This document shows, one piece after another, positions 1-8,638 of a DNA stretch of 41,068 nucleotides; position 1 is the first letter of the stretch, and every line of letters begins with the position of its first letter. The position numbers were made by a program, and so were the translations under genes. The stretch is from an uncultured Eubacterium sp. (GTDB lineage: Bacteria; Bacillota; Clostridia; Lachnospirales; Lachnospiraceae): the NCBI GenBank assembly GCA_910586045.1, contig CAJUIH010000017.1:1-41068 (forward strand). The letters run 5' to 3'. The notes beneath the pieces were generated by a model. The model had not been told where the DNA came from. It saw only the letters and a program-made list of their open reading frames with translations, and made no database searches.

Positions 1-818
1 TCGCCTTGCGCGCACGAGTCGTCCATAATCAGTTCACCCACTTCCGGCACCTGGATCCGCCCGGACAGCGGATTTTTAATGCTGTCTACTTTTGTCGTAA
101 TAACCGCCTCGACCTGGGATTTTTCAAAAGCAAGGTCGGTTGCGATCATCTCACAATCGATCAGTTTCAGATTTTTGCAATAACACAAAGGCTGCGTCCC
201 TATGATCTTACAGCCCGCCAGCGTCAGGCCGTCCGCGTACCATCCCAGATATTCCCCTTTGACCACGCTGTTTCGAACCGTGACGTTTTTCCCATGCCAG
301 AACGCGTCTTTTGTATCAAAGACACAGTTTTCAAATACCGCGTCTTGGATGTACTGAAAGGAATATTTTCCTTTCAGGTTTACGCCTGTAAACTCCAAAT
401 CCCGCGTACGCATCATAAAATATTCACTGACCGCTACGGTATCTTTCATGCGGATCCCGCGCACAGACCAGCCAAATTCCGGTGATACAATGTCACAGTT
501 TCGGATGTTCACATCGCTGCATTCCCTAAGCGCCTTGATCCCATGCAGTTTTGTATCCGAAATCTCCACCTGCGTGCTGTACCATAAGGCAGCCCGGCAC
601 ATCTGCGTCATTTCTGAATCTGTAATTTTTAGTCCCCTGTCATGCCAAAACGGGTAACGCAAGTTAAAAAAGCAATGTTCTGCCGCAAGACGTGCCCCTT
701 CCTTAAACGCGCTCTCACCGTCCTCCGGCCCGTCAAACGAACAGTTCCTTACCAGCAGATCTTCTTCCCCATACAGCGCCCGTTCCCTGTCAAACGTCTG
801 ATTTTCTATTAATTTCAT
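1..818 (-). CDS. DUF3737 family right-handed beta-helix protein, 3' end cut by window
   Basis: The frame is open from an ATG at 816-818 to the window edge (272 codons), so the C-terminus lies outside. A GGAGG about 10 bases upstream supports the start. The protein opens MKLIENQTFDRERALYG and carries repeated short beta-strand units with NC(S/D/V) and (E/D)C rungs, as well as the phrases RYPFWHD and KGEYLGWYADGL, which I recognise as typical of DUF3737. Family members are predicted pectate-lyase-like parallel beta-helices of roughly 280-300 residues without a known reaction, so only a short tail should be missing. There is no signal peptide or membrane segment, so it is probably cytoplasmic. 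It has its own promoter and leader. Confidence 0.85.
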   Translation of the reverse strand, partial: MKLIENQTFDRERALYGEEDLLVRNCSFDGPEDGESAFKEGARLAAEHCFFNLRYPFWHDRGLKITDSEMTQMCRAALWYSTQVEISDTKLHGIKALRECSDVNIRNCDIVSPEFGWSVRGIRMKDTVAVSEYFMMRTRDLEFTGVNLKGKYSFQYIQDAVFENCVFDTKDAFWHGKNVTVRNSVVKGEYLGWYADGLTLAGCKIIGTQPLCYCKNLKLIDCEMIATDLAFEKSQVEAVITTKVDSIKNPLSGRIQVPEVGELIMDDSCAQG

Positions 819-929
819 CTTCCGGTTTCCTCCATTCCCAATACGCCGCATCCATGCCGCCGCTTTCAGGCAGGTCACAAACCGCGGAAAGCAGCGGCGC
901 ACGCGGCAATTTGCCTTTTTCTGTTTCTT

Positions 930-958
930 ATCATACCTTTTTTCTCTTTTAACCGCAA
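930..958 (-). promoter_or_regulatory. Predicted sigma-A promoter for the DUF3737 gene
   Basis: On the minus strand TTGCGG (953-958) and TATGAT (930-935) are separated by 17 bases. Transcription would start near 923 and give a leader of about 100 bases. This leader contains an imperfect 12-bp inverted repeat (856-867 with 887-898, one mismatch) that is not followed by a T-run in either direction, so it is a leader hairpin rather than a terminator. Confidence 0.5.
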
Positions 959-998
959 ATACTTATCTATAATACAGAAGCATAGCGAAAACGTATAC

Positions 999-2000
999 TT
1001 AAAAACCGCGTACTTTATGATATGCCGCCCCCTGCCAGGTGCCGCGTACACGAAACTGCCGCGCAAATGTATTTAACACCCGTTTTTTATCCGCGCTCCA
1101 TGCCGGCGCGAGCAACAGTTTTTTCGGCCCGTCGCCAGTCAGACGGTGGATGACCATAGACGGCGGCAGATGTTCCAGACAGGTGATCACAAAATCCACA
1201 TATTCCTCCATAGAAAAAAGCGAAAACGGCTCTGCAGCATACAAAGCAGCCAGATCCGTCCCCTTTAAAATATGAAGCAACTGCAGCTTTACCCCGTCAA
1301 CCGCAGGCGTAAACTGCGCCAGATAATCGACCGACTGCAGCATCTGCTCCCTCGATTCCCCAGGCAGCCCCAAAATCAAATGCACCACCACCGTCAGCCC
1401 CGCTTCTTTCAGCCGCCTGGCCGTTTCTTCAAAACAAGACAGCGGATAACCGCGCCGCATCCATGCCGCCGTCCGCGCATGGATAGTCTGAAGCCCGAGT
1501 TCCACCCACACCGGCTTATACTTGTTTAACTGCGCCAATAATTGAATTTTTTCCGGTTCCAGGCAGTCCGGGCGCGTCGCAATTGAAAGCGCGGCGATGT
1601 CCGGCTGCATAAGCGCCTCTGTAAAAAGCGCACGCAGCCTGGAAACATCTGCGTACGTATTCGTATAAGACTGGAAATAGGCAATATATTGTCCACCGGA
1701 CGGCATTTTTTTAATAACCCTCTCTTTTGCCGCGGCAATCTGGCGGGCGATGCCCGTCGGACAAAAACCGCCGTCCCCGCCCATACCGCCCGCCGCAAAT
1801 TCCCCGGAACCGCCCGCACTGCAAAAAATACAACCGCCCCGGCCTTTGGTACCATCCCGGTTTGGACACGTCATGCCCGCATCCAGGGAAAGCTTGTACA
1901 CTTTTGTGCCAAATTTGTATTTCAGCCAGGCGTCCAGGGCATAATAAGGCCTGCCGCCCCATCGATCTTTCACATCATTTTCAAAATTGCTGCTTTCCAT
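999..2000 (-). CDS. TIGR01212-type radical SAM protein (YhcC/YtqA-like)
   Basis: A 333-residue protein with the family's unusual iron-sulfur motif C45-x11-C57-x2-C60 (CPNRDG...GGCIFC), followed by the Elp3-like radical SAM barrel (YFQSYTNTYA, IATRPDCL, VELGLQT, HLILGLPGE). Length and order match the YhcC/YtqA family, radical SAM proteins related to Elp3 whose substrate is not firmly established. The start is supported by AAAGGGAACGGT just upstream of the ATG. It follows smpB in the same direction with about 50 bases between, so it may be the last gene of the secG-rnr-smpB transcript. No clear terminator was seen after it. Confidence 0.9.
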   Translation of the reverse strand: MESSNFENDVKDRWGGRPYYALDAWLKYKFGTKVYKLSLDAGMTCPNRDGTKGRGGCIFCSAGGSGEFAAGGMGGDGGFCPTGIARQIAAAKERVIKKMPSGGQYIAYFQSYTNTYADVSRLRALFTEALMQPDIAALSIATRPDCLEPEKIQLLAQLNKYKPVWVELGLQTIHARTAAWMRRGYPLSCFEETARRLKEAGLTVVVHLILGLPGESREQMLQSVDYLAQFTPAVDGVKLQLLHILKGTDLAALYAAEPFSLFSMEEYVDFVITCLEHLPPSMVIHRLTGDGPKKLLLAPAWSADKKRVLNTFARQFRVRGTWQGAAYHKVRGF

Positions 2001-2052
2001 ACCGTTCCCTTTTCTTGTTTACAAAACAATGCAGCGCAATGGTAATGTACCC

Positions 2053-2523
2053 TTACAGCCCGCGCACCTTAAACTCCCGTTCCGCTTCCCTGCGCTGGTC
2101 TTTTTTCGCGATATCCTGCCGCTTATCGTACAGTTTCTTCCCCCTCGCCAGCGCGATCTGCACTTTCACTAGGCCTCCTTTGAAATACACTTGCACTGGG
2201 ACGAGCGTGTATCCTTTTTCCTTGATCTGCCCCTGCAGCTTTCGGATCTCGCGCTTATGCATCAGAAGCTTTTTCGGCCGCAGCGGATCTCTGTTAAAGA
2301 TATTCCCCTTTTCATAGGGACTGATATGCATCCCATAGATCACAACCTCGTCGTTGTCAATCCGGACAAAGGATTCCTTGATGCTGCATTTGCCCATCCG
2401 CAGCGACTTCACTTCCGTTCCGTGCAGGCTGATCCCGCACTCATACAGTTCTTCGAGAAAATAATCGTGCCTGGCCTTTTTATTACTCGCAATCAGCTTC
2501 CCGCCCGTTTTTTCCTTGCCCAT
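2053..2523 (-). CDS. smpB: SsrA-binding protein SmpB
   Basis: A 156-residue protein with the full SmpB signature: IASNKKARHDYFLEE at the N-terminus, GTEVKSLR, the central beta-barrel, and the basic C-terminal tail KLYDKRQDIAKKDQRREAER. SmpB binds tmRNA and carries it into stalled ribosomes for trans-translation. GGAGGAGG lies 8 bases before the ATG. Its start overlaps the end of rnr by 41 bases, so the two are translationally linked. This rnr-smpB pairing is common in Firmicutes, because RNase R degrades the non-stop mRNAs that trans-translation releases. The tmRNA gene itself is not in the 53-base gap after smpB. Confidence 0.97.
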   Translation of the reverse strand: MGKEKTGGKLIASNKKARHDYFLEELYECGISLHGTEVKSLRMGKCSIKESFVRIDNDEVVIYGMHISPYEKGNIFNRDPLRPKKLLMHKREIRKLQGQIKEKGYTLVPVQVYFKGGLVKVQIALARGKKLYDKRQDIAKKDQRREAEREFKVRGL

Positions 2524-4690
2524 TTTCTGCCTCCTCCATTTTTAGCGCGAAATCAATCGTCCGCATAAATTTGTCCGCCGCCGTACAAACCACCTGCACG
2601 CTTTCCCCGAGCTTGTAGCGTTTTTTCGTTCGTTCCCCGACCATTTCATAGGTGGATTCGTCATAATGGTAATAGTCGTCTTCCATAGCGGTGACATGCA
2701 CCATCCCCTCGATCGTATTTGGCAGCTCCACATACATGCCCCAGGAGGTAATACTGGAAATCACGCCCGCAAAGGTTTCCCCGATCCGTTCCTGCATGTA
2801 CTCTACTTTTTTTAACTTGTCTGTTTCCCGTTCTGCCTCGTCCGCGCGCCGTTCCATTTCGCTGGAATGTTTCGCGGCTTCCGGCAGAATTTTATCGTAA
2901 TGCTCTTTGCGCTTTTCATTCATACGTCCGCGCAGGTTATCCTTGATAATCCGGTGGATCTGCAAGTCCGGGTAACGGCGGATCGGAGATGTAAAATGGC
3001 AGTAATACTGCGTCGCAAGGCCGAAATGCCCCAGACAGTCCACCGTATATTTTGCCTGTTTCATGGAACGCAGCGTCAGGCGGCTGATCATGGCCTCCTG
3101 TTTGGTGCCCGCGATCTTTCCTAATAGCTTTTGCAGCTCCTTTGGATGGATATCCTCATGCATACCGCGGATCGTCAGGCCGAAATTGCCGATAAACGCC
3201 GCCAGTTTTTTGATACGCTCTGCGTCCGGTACTTCGTGCGAACGGTATAAAAACGGCATTTCCTGCCAGAAATAATCCTGCGCTACGGTTTCATTCGCGA
3301 TCAGCATAAAATCTTCGATTAAATCCGTCGCAACATTACGTTCATATGGCTGGATGTCCAGCGGTTTTCCTGTTTCATCCAGTATGATTTTGGTTTCCGG
3401 AAAATCAAAATCAATCGAACCGCGCCGCATCCGTTTGCCGCGCAGCAGCGCCGCCAGTTCTTTCATCCGAAAAAACATCGGCACAAGATCCGCGTATTCC
3501 CTGCTCAGCGCCTCATCTGTCCGCTCCAGTATCTGTTTGACCGCGGTATAGCTCATCCTGCGGTCTACCCGAATGACCGTTTCCGCAATCTCATGGTCGA
3601 CCACCTTTCCTTTTGAGTCAATCAGCATAATGCAGCTTAATGCCAAACGGTCTTCGCCCGCGTTCAGGCTGCAGATGCCGTTGGAAAGCTTGTGCGGCAG
3701 CATCGGGATCACACGGTCAACCAGGTAAACGCTTGTCCCGCGTTGAAACGCCTCGGTATCCAGCGCGGAATGCTCCTGTACATAATTTGCCACATCCGCA
3801 ATGTGCACGCCTAAGCGGTAATATTCCCCTTCCATCACACAGGAGACCGCATCGTCTAAATCCTTTGCATCCTCACCGTCGATCGTCACCATCTGCCAAT
3901 CCCTAAGATCCTTGCGCCCCTGCATATCCGCTTCACTCACTGGTTTGGAAACATTGTCGGCCTGGCGCAGAATTTTTTCGGAAAACGTGACCGGGAGTTC
4001 AAAATCTTTTACGATCGAGAGGATATCCGTTCCCGGATCATTGATATGGCCCAGGATTTCTACAATTTTCCCTTCCGGATTTTTCCCTTTTTCTCCATAA
4101 TGTAAAAGCTGTACAACGACCTTGTGCCCGTCCACCGCGCCGGCCGCATGTTCTTTCGCAATAAAAATGTCCTGCCCGAATTTCTGGTTGTCCGGTATGA
4201 CAAAGCCGAAATTCTGGCTGCTTTCGTAAGTCCCGACCAGTTCCTTTAACCCATGGGACACAATTTTTACAATCTTTGCTTCTGTCCTTGTTTTTCCCGA
4301 ACTGTCCGCCTGTCCATCGCCCGCAGGGTCCGGTTTGGTAAGCGGCTGGATCTGCACCTGGTCCATATGCACGGCGCCGCCCCGGTTTTCCGCCGCGATG
4401 AAAAAATCCTGCGCAAACCCTTCTACGGTTACAAATCCAAATCCTTTTGCGTGCGCGCAAAAAGTTCCAAACAAAACATTTCCATGCGCTTTCGTATATT
4501 TTCCCCTCTTTGACACCTCAATGCGGCATTCTTCCACAAGCGCGTCCAAGACTTCCTGCAACTGCGCACGCTGGCTTCTTGGAACCTGCAATACCATTGC
4601 CAGCTCTTTCGCTTTCATTGGAACGTACAGTTCGTCGCACATAAACTCATATATCATTTTTTTTCTGTCTTCCAGTAATTTTTGATCCAT
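2483..4690 (-). CDS. rnr: Ribonuclease R
   Basis: 735 residues from the ATG at 4688-4690, chosen because GGAGGA lies 8 bases upstream. A longer frame to 4765 exists but would start inside the secG terminator and has no ribosome binding site. Domains in order: N-terminal helix-turn-helix (about 1-65), two cold-shock OB folds (about 65-230), the RNB exonuclease domain with the metal-binding run DGEDAKDLDDA at 271-281, and a C-terminal S1 domain (about 630-710). It is a processive 3'-to-5' exoribonuclease able to unwind structured RNA. It sits between secG and smpB, the usual clostridial order. Confidence 0.96.
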   Translation of the reverse strand: MDQKLLEDRKKMIYEFMCDELYVPMKAKELAMVLQVPRSQRAQLQEVLDALVEECRIEVSKRGKYTKAHGNVLFGTFCAHAKGFGFVTVEGFAQDFFIAAENRGGAVHMDQVQIQPLTKPDPAGDGQADSSGKTRTEAKIVKIVSHGLKELVGTYESSQNFGFVIPDNQKFGQDIFIAKEHAAGAVDGHKVVVQLLHYGEKGKNPEGKIVEILGHINDPGTDILSIVKDFELPVTFSEKILRQADNVSKPVSEADMQGRKDLRDWQMVTIDGEDAKDLDDAVSCVMEGEYYRLGVHIADVANYVQEHSALDTEAFQRGTSVYLVDRVIPMLPHKLSNGICSLNAGEDRLALSCIMLIDSKGKVVDHEIAETVIRVDRRMSYTAVKQILERTDEALSREYADLVPMFFRMKELAALLRGKRMRRGSIDFDFPETKIILDETGKPLDIQPYERNVATDLIEDFMLIANETVAQDYFWQEMPFLYRSHEVPDAERIKKLAAFIGNFGLTIRGMHEDIHPKELQKLLGKIAGTKQEAMISRLTLRSMKQAKYTVDCLGHFGLATQYYCHFTSPIRRYPDLQIHRIIKDNLRGRMNEKRKEHYDKILPEAAKHSSEMERRADEAERETDKLKKVEYMQERIGETFAGVISSITSWGMYVELPNTIEGMVHVTAMEDDYYHYDESTYEMVGERTKKRYKLGESVQVVCTAADKFMRTIDFALKMEEAENGQGKNGREADCE

Positions 4691-4733
4691 ATGCACTTCC
4701 TCCGTTTCTTTCTTTGATTTCACGGCAGAATGT

Positions 4734-4762
4734 AAAAAAACTGCCGCTCCCCGCGACAGTTT
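4734..4762 (-). terminator. Rho-independent terminator between secG and rnr
   Basis: On the minus strand a 10-bp stem (4753-4762 with 4738-4747, one G-T pair) encloses a 5-base loop and is followed by seven T residues (4734-4740). It begins 7 bases after the secG stop codon. rnr begins 44 bases further on, so the terminator may be leaky, or rnr may have its own promoter. Confidence 0.8.
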
Positions 4763-4768
4763 CATTCG

Positions 4769-5005
4769 TTATTGAAAGCTTCCGATATTCAGGACTGCTG
4801 AGATTACGATAAACAGCACAACGAGCGCCCTCGTTAACTTCACCAGCATTCCTTCCATAGAACGGCCTTTGTTTTTGCCCCAGTAAGTATCTGCCGCACC
4901 GGCGATTGCGCCCAATCCCGCCGACTTACCTTCCTGCATCAAAATAATAACTGTTAACGCGATACATACTACAATAAATAAGATCTCTAAAATAACTTTG
5001 ACCAC
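4769..5005 (-). CDS. secG: Preprotein translocase subunit SecG
   Basis: A 78-residue protein with two membrane segments (VILEILFIVVCIALTVIILM and ALVVLFIVISAVLNIG) joined by the conserved loop QEGKSAGLGAIAGAADTYWGKNKGRS. SecG assists SecYE in protein export across the cytoplasmic membrane. I place the start at GTG 5003-5005, because GGTGGAGG lies 8 bases upstream. The longer frame beginning at 5038 would put that ribosome binding site inside the gene and make the protein longer than usual. Confidence 0.93.
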   Translation of the reverse strand: MVKVILEILFIVVCIALTVIILMQEGKSAGLGAIAGAADTYWGKNKGRSMEGMLVKLTRALVVLFIVISAVLNIGSFQ

Positions 5006-5085
5006 AATTGGTACCTCCACCTTATGAATACTGGACAACCGGCATTGTTTCGCCTCGGCAAAAGTGTATGTCCTAAACTTTTGTT

Positions 5086-5114
5086 ATTGTAACATAAGAT
5101 ATTTTCCATTTCAA
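5086..5114 (-). promoter_or_regulatory. Sigma-A promoter for secG (-rnr-smpB)
   Basis: On the minus strand TTGAAA (5109-5114) and TACAAT (5086-5091) are separated by exactly 17 bases. Five of six positions match consensus in the -10 box. The leader is about 70 bases. This is the only strong promoter before the cluster. Confidence 0.7.
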
Positions 5115-5170
5115 TACTTTTTACCATAAAATTATCAAATTGTTACTATTTTATTACCTTTCACATCTAA

Positions 5171-6136
5171 TCAGGCTTTATGGACGTCCGCAATTTCTTC
5201 AATCATCGGCGGGATCTGTGAAAGCATATTGTCTACATCTTCAAACATCGTGCTTTTTGTCGTACCCAGCTTGCTTGCCTCGTTAATATGCTTTACCACT
5301 TCCTGGTAACTGCGCTGTGTCTGGTCAAAAAAGCCGCATACCTCCCTTAAAGCGTGCTTGGAGTCTTCTATTGCGCTGGCAATCTGCTCCTGGACGGACC
5401 TTGCCCCATCTGCGGCCTGCGTGATCGCATGAAACATTTCATAAGTATCATTCGCCTTACTGATGCTTTGTTCCAGTGCTTCTTCGGATGTGCGGATGCT
5501 CTCGTGCAGTTCATTGGTGCCCTGCTCCACATCATTGATGCTCGCGTCGACCGCTTCCACCAGCCCTTTGATCTCATCGGCAAGATTTTTTACTTCCTGC
5601 GCCACAATCGCGAACCCTCGTCCCTGCTCCCCCGCACGAGACGCTTCGATCGAGGCATTCAGCGCAAGAATGTTGGTCTGCCCCGCAATCGTTACGATTT
5701 CGTTTGTGCAGGACTTGATCTTTTTTAAGGAAGCCAGGAAAGAATCAAATGTACTTTCCATGTCGGAAAAGCATTTTTCCACCTGTACGGAATGTTCTTT
5801 CAGATCTTCTACTTCATTCTGCGCGGTAACCACTGACTGGCCGATCTCTTCTTTTACATCGGCAAACTGCCCGGATACCTCGTTGATATTGGAAAATGTC
5901 TGTTCAAAATCATCCAGCTTCTGCCTAAAATCCCCTGCCTCGGCAATCACATCATGAAACGAATCGCTGACCATATTTAACTGCTGCAGGGACGCAACTT
6001 CTTTTTCCACGATTTCTTTTTGGTAATCTTTGACACAACCGGTCACATGCAGCACCGGATACAGGCTTTCTGCCTGCAGCCCGTTTTTGGACTGCTTTTT
6101 GATCCCTTGATTCTCTTTATTCTTTCGAAACAGCAT
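5171..6136 (-). CDS. Soluble methyl-accepting chemotaxis-type signalling protein
   Basis: 321 residues from the ATG at 6134-6136, chosen for the GGAG upstream; the frame extends upstream without a ribosome binding site. There is no membrane segment. After a charged N-terminus (LFRKNKENQ) and a short N-terminal region (SLYPVLHVTGCVKDYQKEIVEKEV), the rest is the long antiparallel coiled coil of MCP signalling domains, with the near-canonical hairpin tip QTNILALNASIEASRAGEQG and GFAIVAQEVKNLADE. Such proteins act on CheA/CheW or related kinases. It follows the FIST gene by 70 bases, so the two are probably cotranscribed and the FIST protein may supply its sensory input. No chemotaxis or flagellar genes are in the window. 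Confidence 0.88.
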   Translation of the reverse strand: MLFRKNKENQGIKKQSKNGLQAESLYPVLHVTGCVKDYQKEIVEKEVASLQQLNMVSDSFHDVIAEAGDFRQKLDDFEQTFSNINEVSGQFADVKEEIGQSVVTAQNEVEDLKEHSVQVEKCFSDMESTFDSFLASLKKIKSCTNEIVTIAGQTNILALNASIEASRAGEQGRGFAIVAQEVKNLADEIKGLVEAVDASINDVEQGTNELHESIRTSEEALEQSISKANDTYEMFHAITQAADGARSVQEQIASAIEDSKHALREVCGFFDQTQRSYQEVVKHINEASKLGTTKSTMFEDVDNMLSQIPPMIEEIADVHKA

Positions 6137-6206
6137 ACGGCTCCTTTCTCTTTGCAAAAACTGCCGCCGTCGGTCCAGGCCGCGGCGGAATACAGCGGAT
6201 GCTATA

Positions 6207-7262
6207 TTACTCAAATACCACACAAGTCATGGACTGGTTTACAAACTGATTATTATAATGCTCCCCATAGCCTACAAGCCCCACATGGCTGCCAAGCAGG
6301 CTCATCTCCTGCAGATAATCCTGCAAATAGTGGTTTTCATTAAACAGCAGATACCGGAACAGGCAATTGATGGAAAAAACGCCGGAAATCCTTGGAAAAT
6401 CATTGCGGATCGCCCGGATCGTCCGTTTTACAGTTGCCTTATAATCCCCTAACTGCAGCAAAATCAGCACGTCCGAATCATTGACCTGGCGAAAACAGGT
6501 CAGCGCATTGCCGTTTACTTCCTTAATGGAAATGATGCATGTTTCATCTCCGTTTATTTTTCCAAACGGATTTTTAAATGTCTGTGTCTGAATTTCGTTT
6601 TCCGTAATATGTAAAATATCCTGATATACCTGTTTGGCCGGTTTTCCGTTTAATTCCCCGATCTTATAGTTTGCCCGGTCTGTCTTTGACGCAATAAAAC
6701 GGTGCTGGCCCAACGGACTATAAATATTTTCTTTATATGCCTTTACCTTTCCGCCCTGGTTTTTTACAAGGGCGTATACTGCCGCATCCTGATAAATCCT
6801 GCCGTTTGCGGAAACCTTTCCGCCGTCCCCGGTTCCGCCTACGAGGGATATGCCCTTTTGTTTTAATACACTGTAAATCGTCGTCAGTACACATGCGTCG
6901 TTTCCGGTGCAAAAGTCAATGCAGACCGTATCCTGTCTGGAACCATTGATGCCGCTTACGTCCCGTTCCAGGCGGTGGATATATTTGACCGGCATGGTCG
7001 CAACCTGTTCCAATACATTGACCGCCGTCGTAACGCCGCCATAAAATGCTACGACAGCCACCCCTTTTTCCACAACGGATGTATCATAAGCCATCCCTAT
7101 ACATCCCATACTTGGCACATCCGGGTAAAGTTCCTCCAATGTTTTGACATGTGACTCAAACTGGTCACTGTTTGACAGCAGCATAAGAAGCTGTGGGTTA
7201 TTCAGCCCGATCACTGCTTCCCTTAAATCGCCGGAAGCGCTTTTTCCAAAAAATTGTTTCAC
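6207..7262 (-). CDS. FIST-domain sensory protein (FIST_N plus FIST_C)
   Basis: About 351 residues. The best start is GTG 7260-7262, with GGGAAGGG 8-9 bases upstream; the longer TTG start at 7280 would swallow that site. It has the features of FIST proteins: an N-terminal half with FYGGVTTAVNVLE and LVGGTGDGGKVSANGRIYQDAAVYALV, and a C-terminal half with NPFG, ISIKEVNGNALTCFRQVND, SINCLFRYLLFNE and LGSHVGLVGYGEHYNNQFVNQSM. FIST domains are predicted to bind small ligands in signal transduction and often sit beside chemoreceptors or kinases. Here the partner is the soluble MCP directly downstream. No membrane segment is present. Confidence 0.87.
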   Translation of the reverse strand: MKQFFGKSASGDLREAVIGLNNPQLLMLLSNSDQFESHVKTLEELYPDVPSMGCIGMAYDTSVVEKGVAVVAFYGGVTTAVNVLEQVATMPVKYIHRLERDVSGINGSRQDTVCIDFCTGNDACVLTTIYSVLKQKGISLVGGTGDGGKVSANGRIYQDAAVYALVKNQGGKVKAYKENIYSPLGQHRFIASKTDRANYKIGELNGKPAKQVYQDILHITENEIQTQTFKNPFGKINGDETCIISIKEVNGNALTCFRQVNDSDVLILLQLGDYKATVKRTIRAIRNDFPRISGVFSINCLFRYLLFNENHYLQDYLQEMSLLGSHVGLVGYGEHYNNQFVNQSMTCVVFE

Positions 7263-7319
7263 TGTGTTTTCCCTTCCCAATTGTATTGTTTTTATGAAAT
7301 GGTAATTTCCACTGCTTTT

Positions 7320-7348
7320 ATTATACGGTATTTCATTGCCGCTGGCAA
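7320..7348 (-). promoter_or_regulatory. Sigma-A promoter for the FIST-MCP pair
   Basis: On the minus strand TTGCCA (7343-7348), a 17-base spacer and a perfect TATAAT (7320-7325). It gives a leader of about 50 bases before the GTG start. Confidence 0.75.
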
Positions 7349-7372
7349 TCGGAATATCATAAATACAACGTC

Positions 7373-7413
7373 ATAAAAAGCAAAACGGCTATCTCCTGCG
7401 GCAGGGGATAGCC
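7373..7413 (-). terminator. Terminator downstream of the PadR-DUF1700-DUF4097 operon
   Basis: A 13-bp near-perfect inverted repeat (7387-7399 with 7401-7413, one G-T pair) is followed on the minus strand by GTTTTGCTTTTT. It lies about 130 bases after the DUF4097 stop and just upstream of the FIST promoter, so it would separate the two transcription units. The region 7414-7543 holds nothing else I can identify. Confidence 0.65.
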
Positions 7414-7543
7414 AATGGTTCATTAACTGTCTCTCATCTGATTATAAATGATACCTTGCCCATTTGCAAGCGTTAATTAAGCAAATAAAACGTGTTTTTG
7501 TTCGGGTTCCTTTCATCCTGCGTTGTGTTTGGGGTATTTTGCG

Positions 7544-8638
7544 CTATCTGGACTCTTCGATTCTAATATCCCCTGACTCACACTGCACGCGGATCTTTCT
7601 TTTTGTATCCGCGTCCAGCGTTTCATACATTTCTCCCAGCTTTCTTCCATCCACGGTAATCTCTCCGTACTCCGTTTCCAACTGGTATCCATACGACTGC
7701 AACGGTTCTTTCAGTTCCATGCTGACATCTCCGTATTCGGATTTTATATCGCAGTTTTCAAACGATGTTTCTTCCAGTATACAGTTTTCGCTTTCCAAGT
7801 ACAGCGTCATATCGCGCAGGGTACACTGGCGGATACTGGTAAAACTGTAAGAGCCGTCAAGCTGTAAATCCCGCAGGCTGCTGCCTTGTAGCTGGATATT
7901 TCCGGTGTCGAGATCCATGCGCAGATCCCCGTCCAGTTTTAGCCCGTTGATCGTAAGGTCGCCGTCTTCATTAGACAGGCTGCAGCTACGGCCGCGCACC
8001 TGTTCCATCCACAAATTTCCGGATTCCATATCTATTTTTAGATCCCCTGTCTGCAGATCCTTGAAACTCACATTGCCATATTCCGCTTCCATCGCAAGGC
8101 CGCCTGCCTGCATGTGTTCACATGACACATTTCCGCTTTCCGTGCGCAGAACAATCTCTGCCAGTTCTTTTTTCGGCACCTGAATCATAATAAATTCCTT
8201 TTTCTGATCCGCCCCCAACTGCACCAAAGAGTTGCTTCCAAAGGTAAACCAAGAAAAATTCTGAAACCAGGACGAGGAAAGGGCCGCGCCGTTTCCCTGC
8301 TGCACCAATAACGTCTGGTCTTTTACTTCATAACGGATCCCTGTTTCTGTCCCGACACAATAGGAAATACGGTATTCATCCGTGTCCGAAGACTGCAAAT
8401 AAATATCCGCGTATTCCGTGCTGACCTGCATGCGCTGAAACGGCTCGGTCTGCACTTCCTCTTGCGTATAGAGTGCCTTTTCGTCTTTTTCCAAAAGCCG
8501 CGGCGCATAAACATGAAATCCTGTAGCATTTAATGAAACGCCTGTTACAAGCCCTCCGGCCGCAATCCCCGCTGCCGCAAGCAAAAACCCTGCCCCGGTT
8601 AAAACCGCACAGGCAATGATAAATTTATGATTCCGCAT
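7544..8638 (-). CDS. DUF4097 family beta-repeat protein, membrane-anchored
   Basis: 364 residues. One N-terminal membrane segment (about 7-35, FIIACAVLTGAGFLLAAAGIAAGG) is followed by an extracellular repeat domain of short strands: TESGNVSCE, EYGNVSFKD, ESGNLWME, DLDTGNIQLQ, ESENCILEE, EYGDVSMEL, ETEYGEITVDG, CESGDIRIEE. This repeated (E/D)xGxxx pattern is the hallmark of the DUF4097 putative adhesin family. The gene overlaps the DUF1700 gene by 14 bases and is third in a PadR-DUF1700-DUF4097 operon, a widespread Firmicutes arrangement thought to respond to envelope conditions. Its own function is not known. Confidence 0.88.
   Translation of the reverse strand: MRNHKFIIACAVLTGAGFLLAAAGIAAGGLVTGVSLNATGFHVYAPRLLEKDEKALYTQEEVQTEPFQRMQVSTEYADIYLQSSDTDEYRISYCVGTETGIRYEVKDQTLLVQQGNGAALSSSWFQNFSWFTFGSNSLVQLGADQKKEFIMIQVPKKELAEIVLRTESGNVSCEHMQAGGLAMEAEYGNVSFKDLQTGDLKIDMESGNLWMEQVRGRSCSLSNEDGDLTINGLKLDGDLRMDLDTGNIQLQGSSLRDLQLDGSYSFTSIRQCTLRDMTLYLESENCILEETSFENCDIKSEYGDVSMELKEPLQSYGYQLETEYGEITVDGRKLGEMYETLDADTKRKIRVQCESGDIRIEESR

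Noticed and set aside
856..898. Terminator after the radical SAM gene
   Set aside because: The inverted repeat has no T-run after it on the minus strand and lies downstream of the predicted DUF3737 promoter, so it is a leader hairpin.
4691..4765. N-terminal extension of RNase R
   Set aside because: It would start inside the secG terminator and put the strong ribosome binding site within the gene.
7373..7413. Small regulatory RNA gene
   Set aside because: The hairpin followed by T-run is adequately explained as the terminator of the DUF4097 operon; no promoter for a separate RNA was seen.
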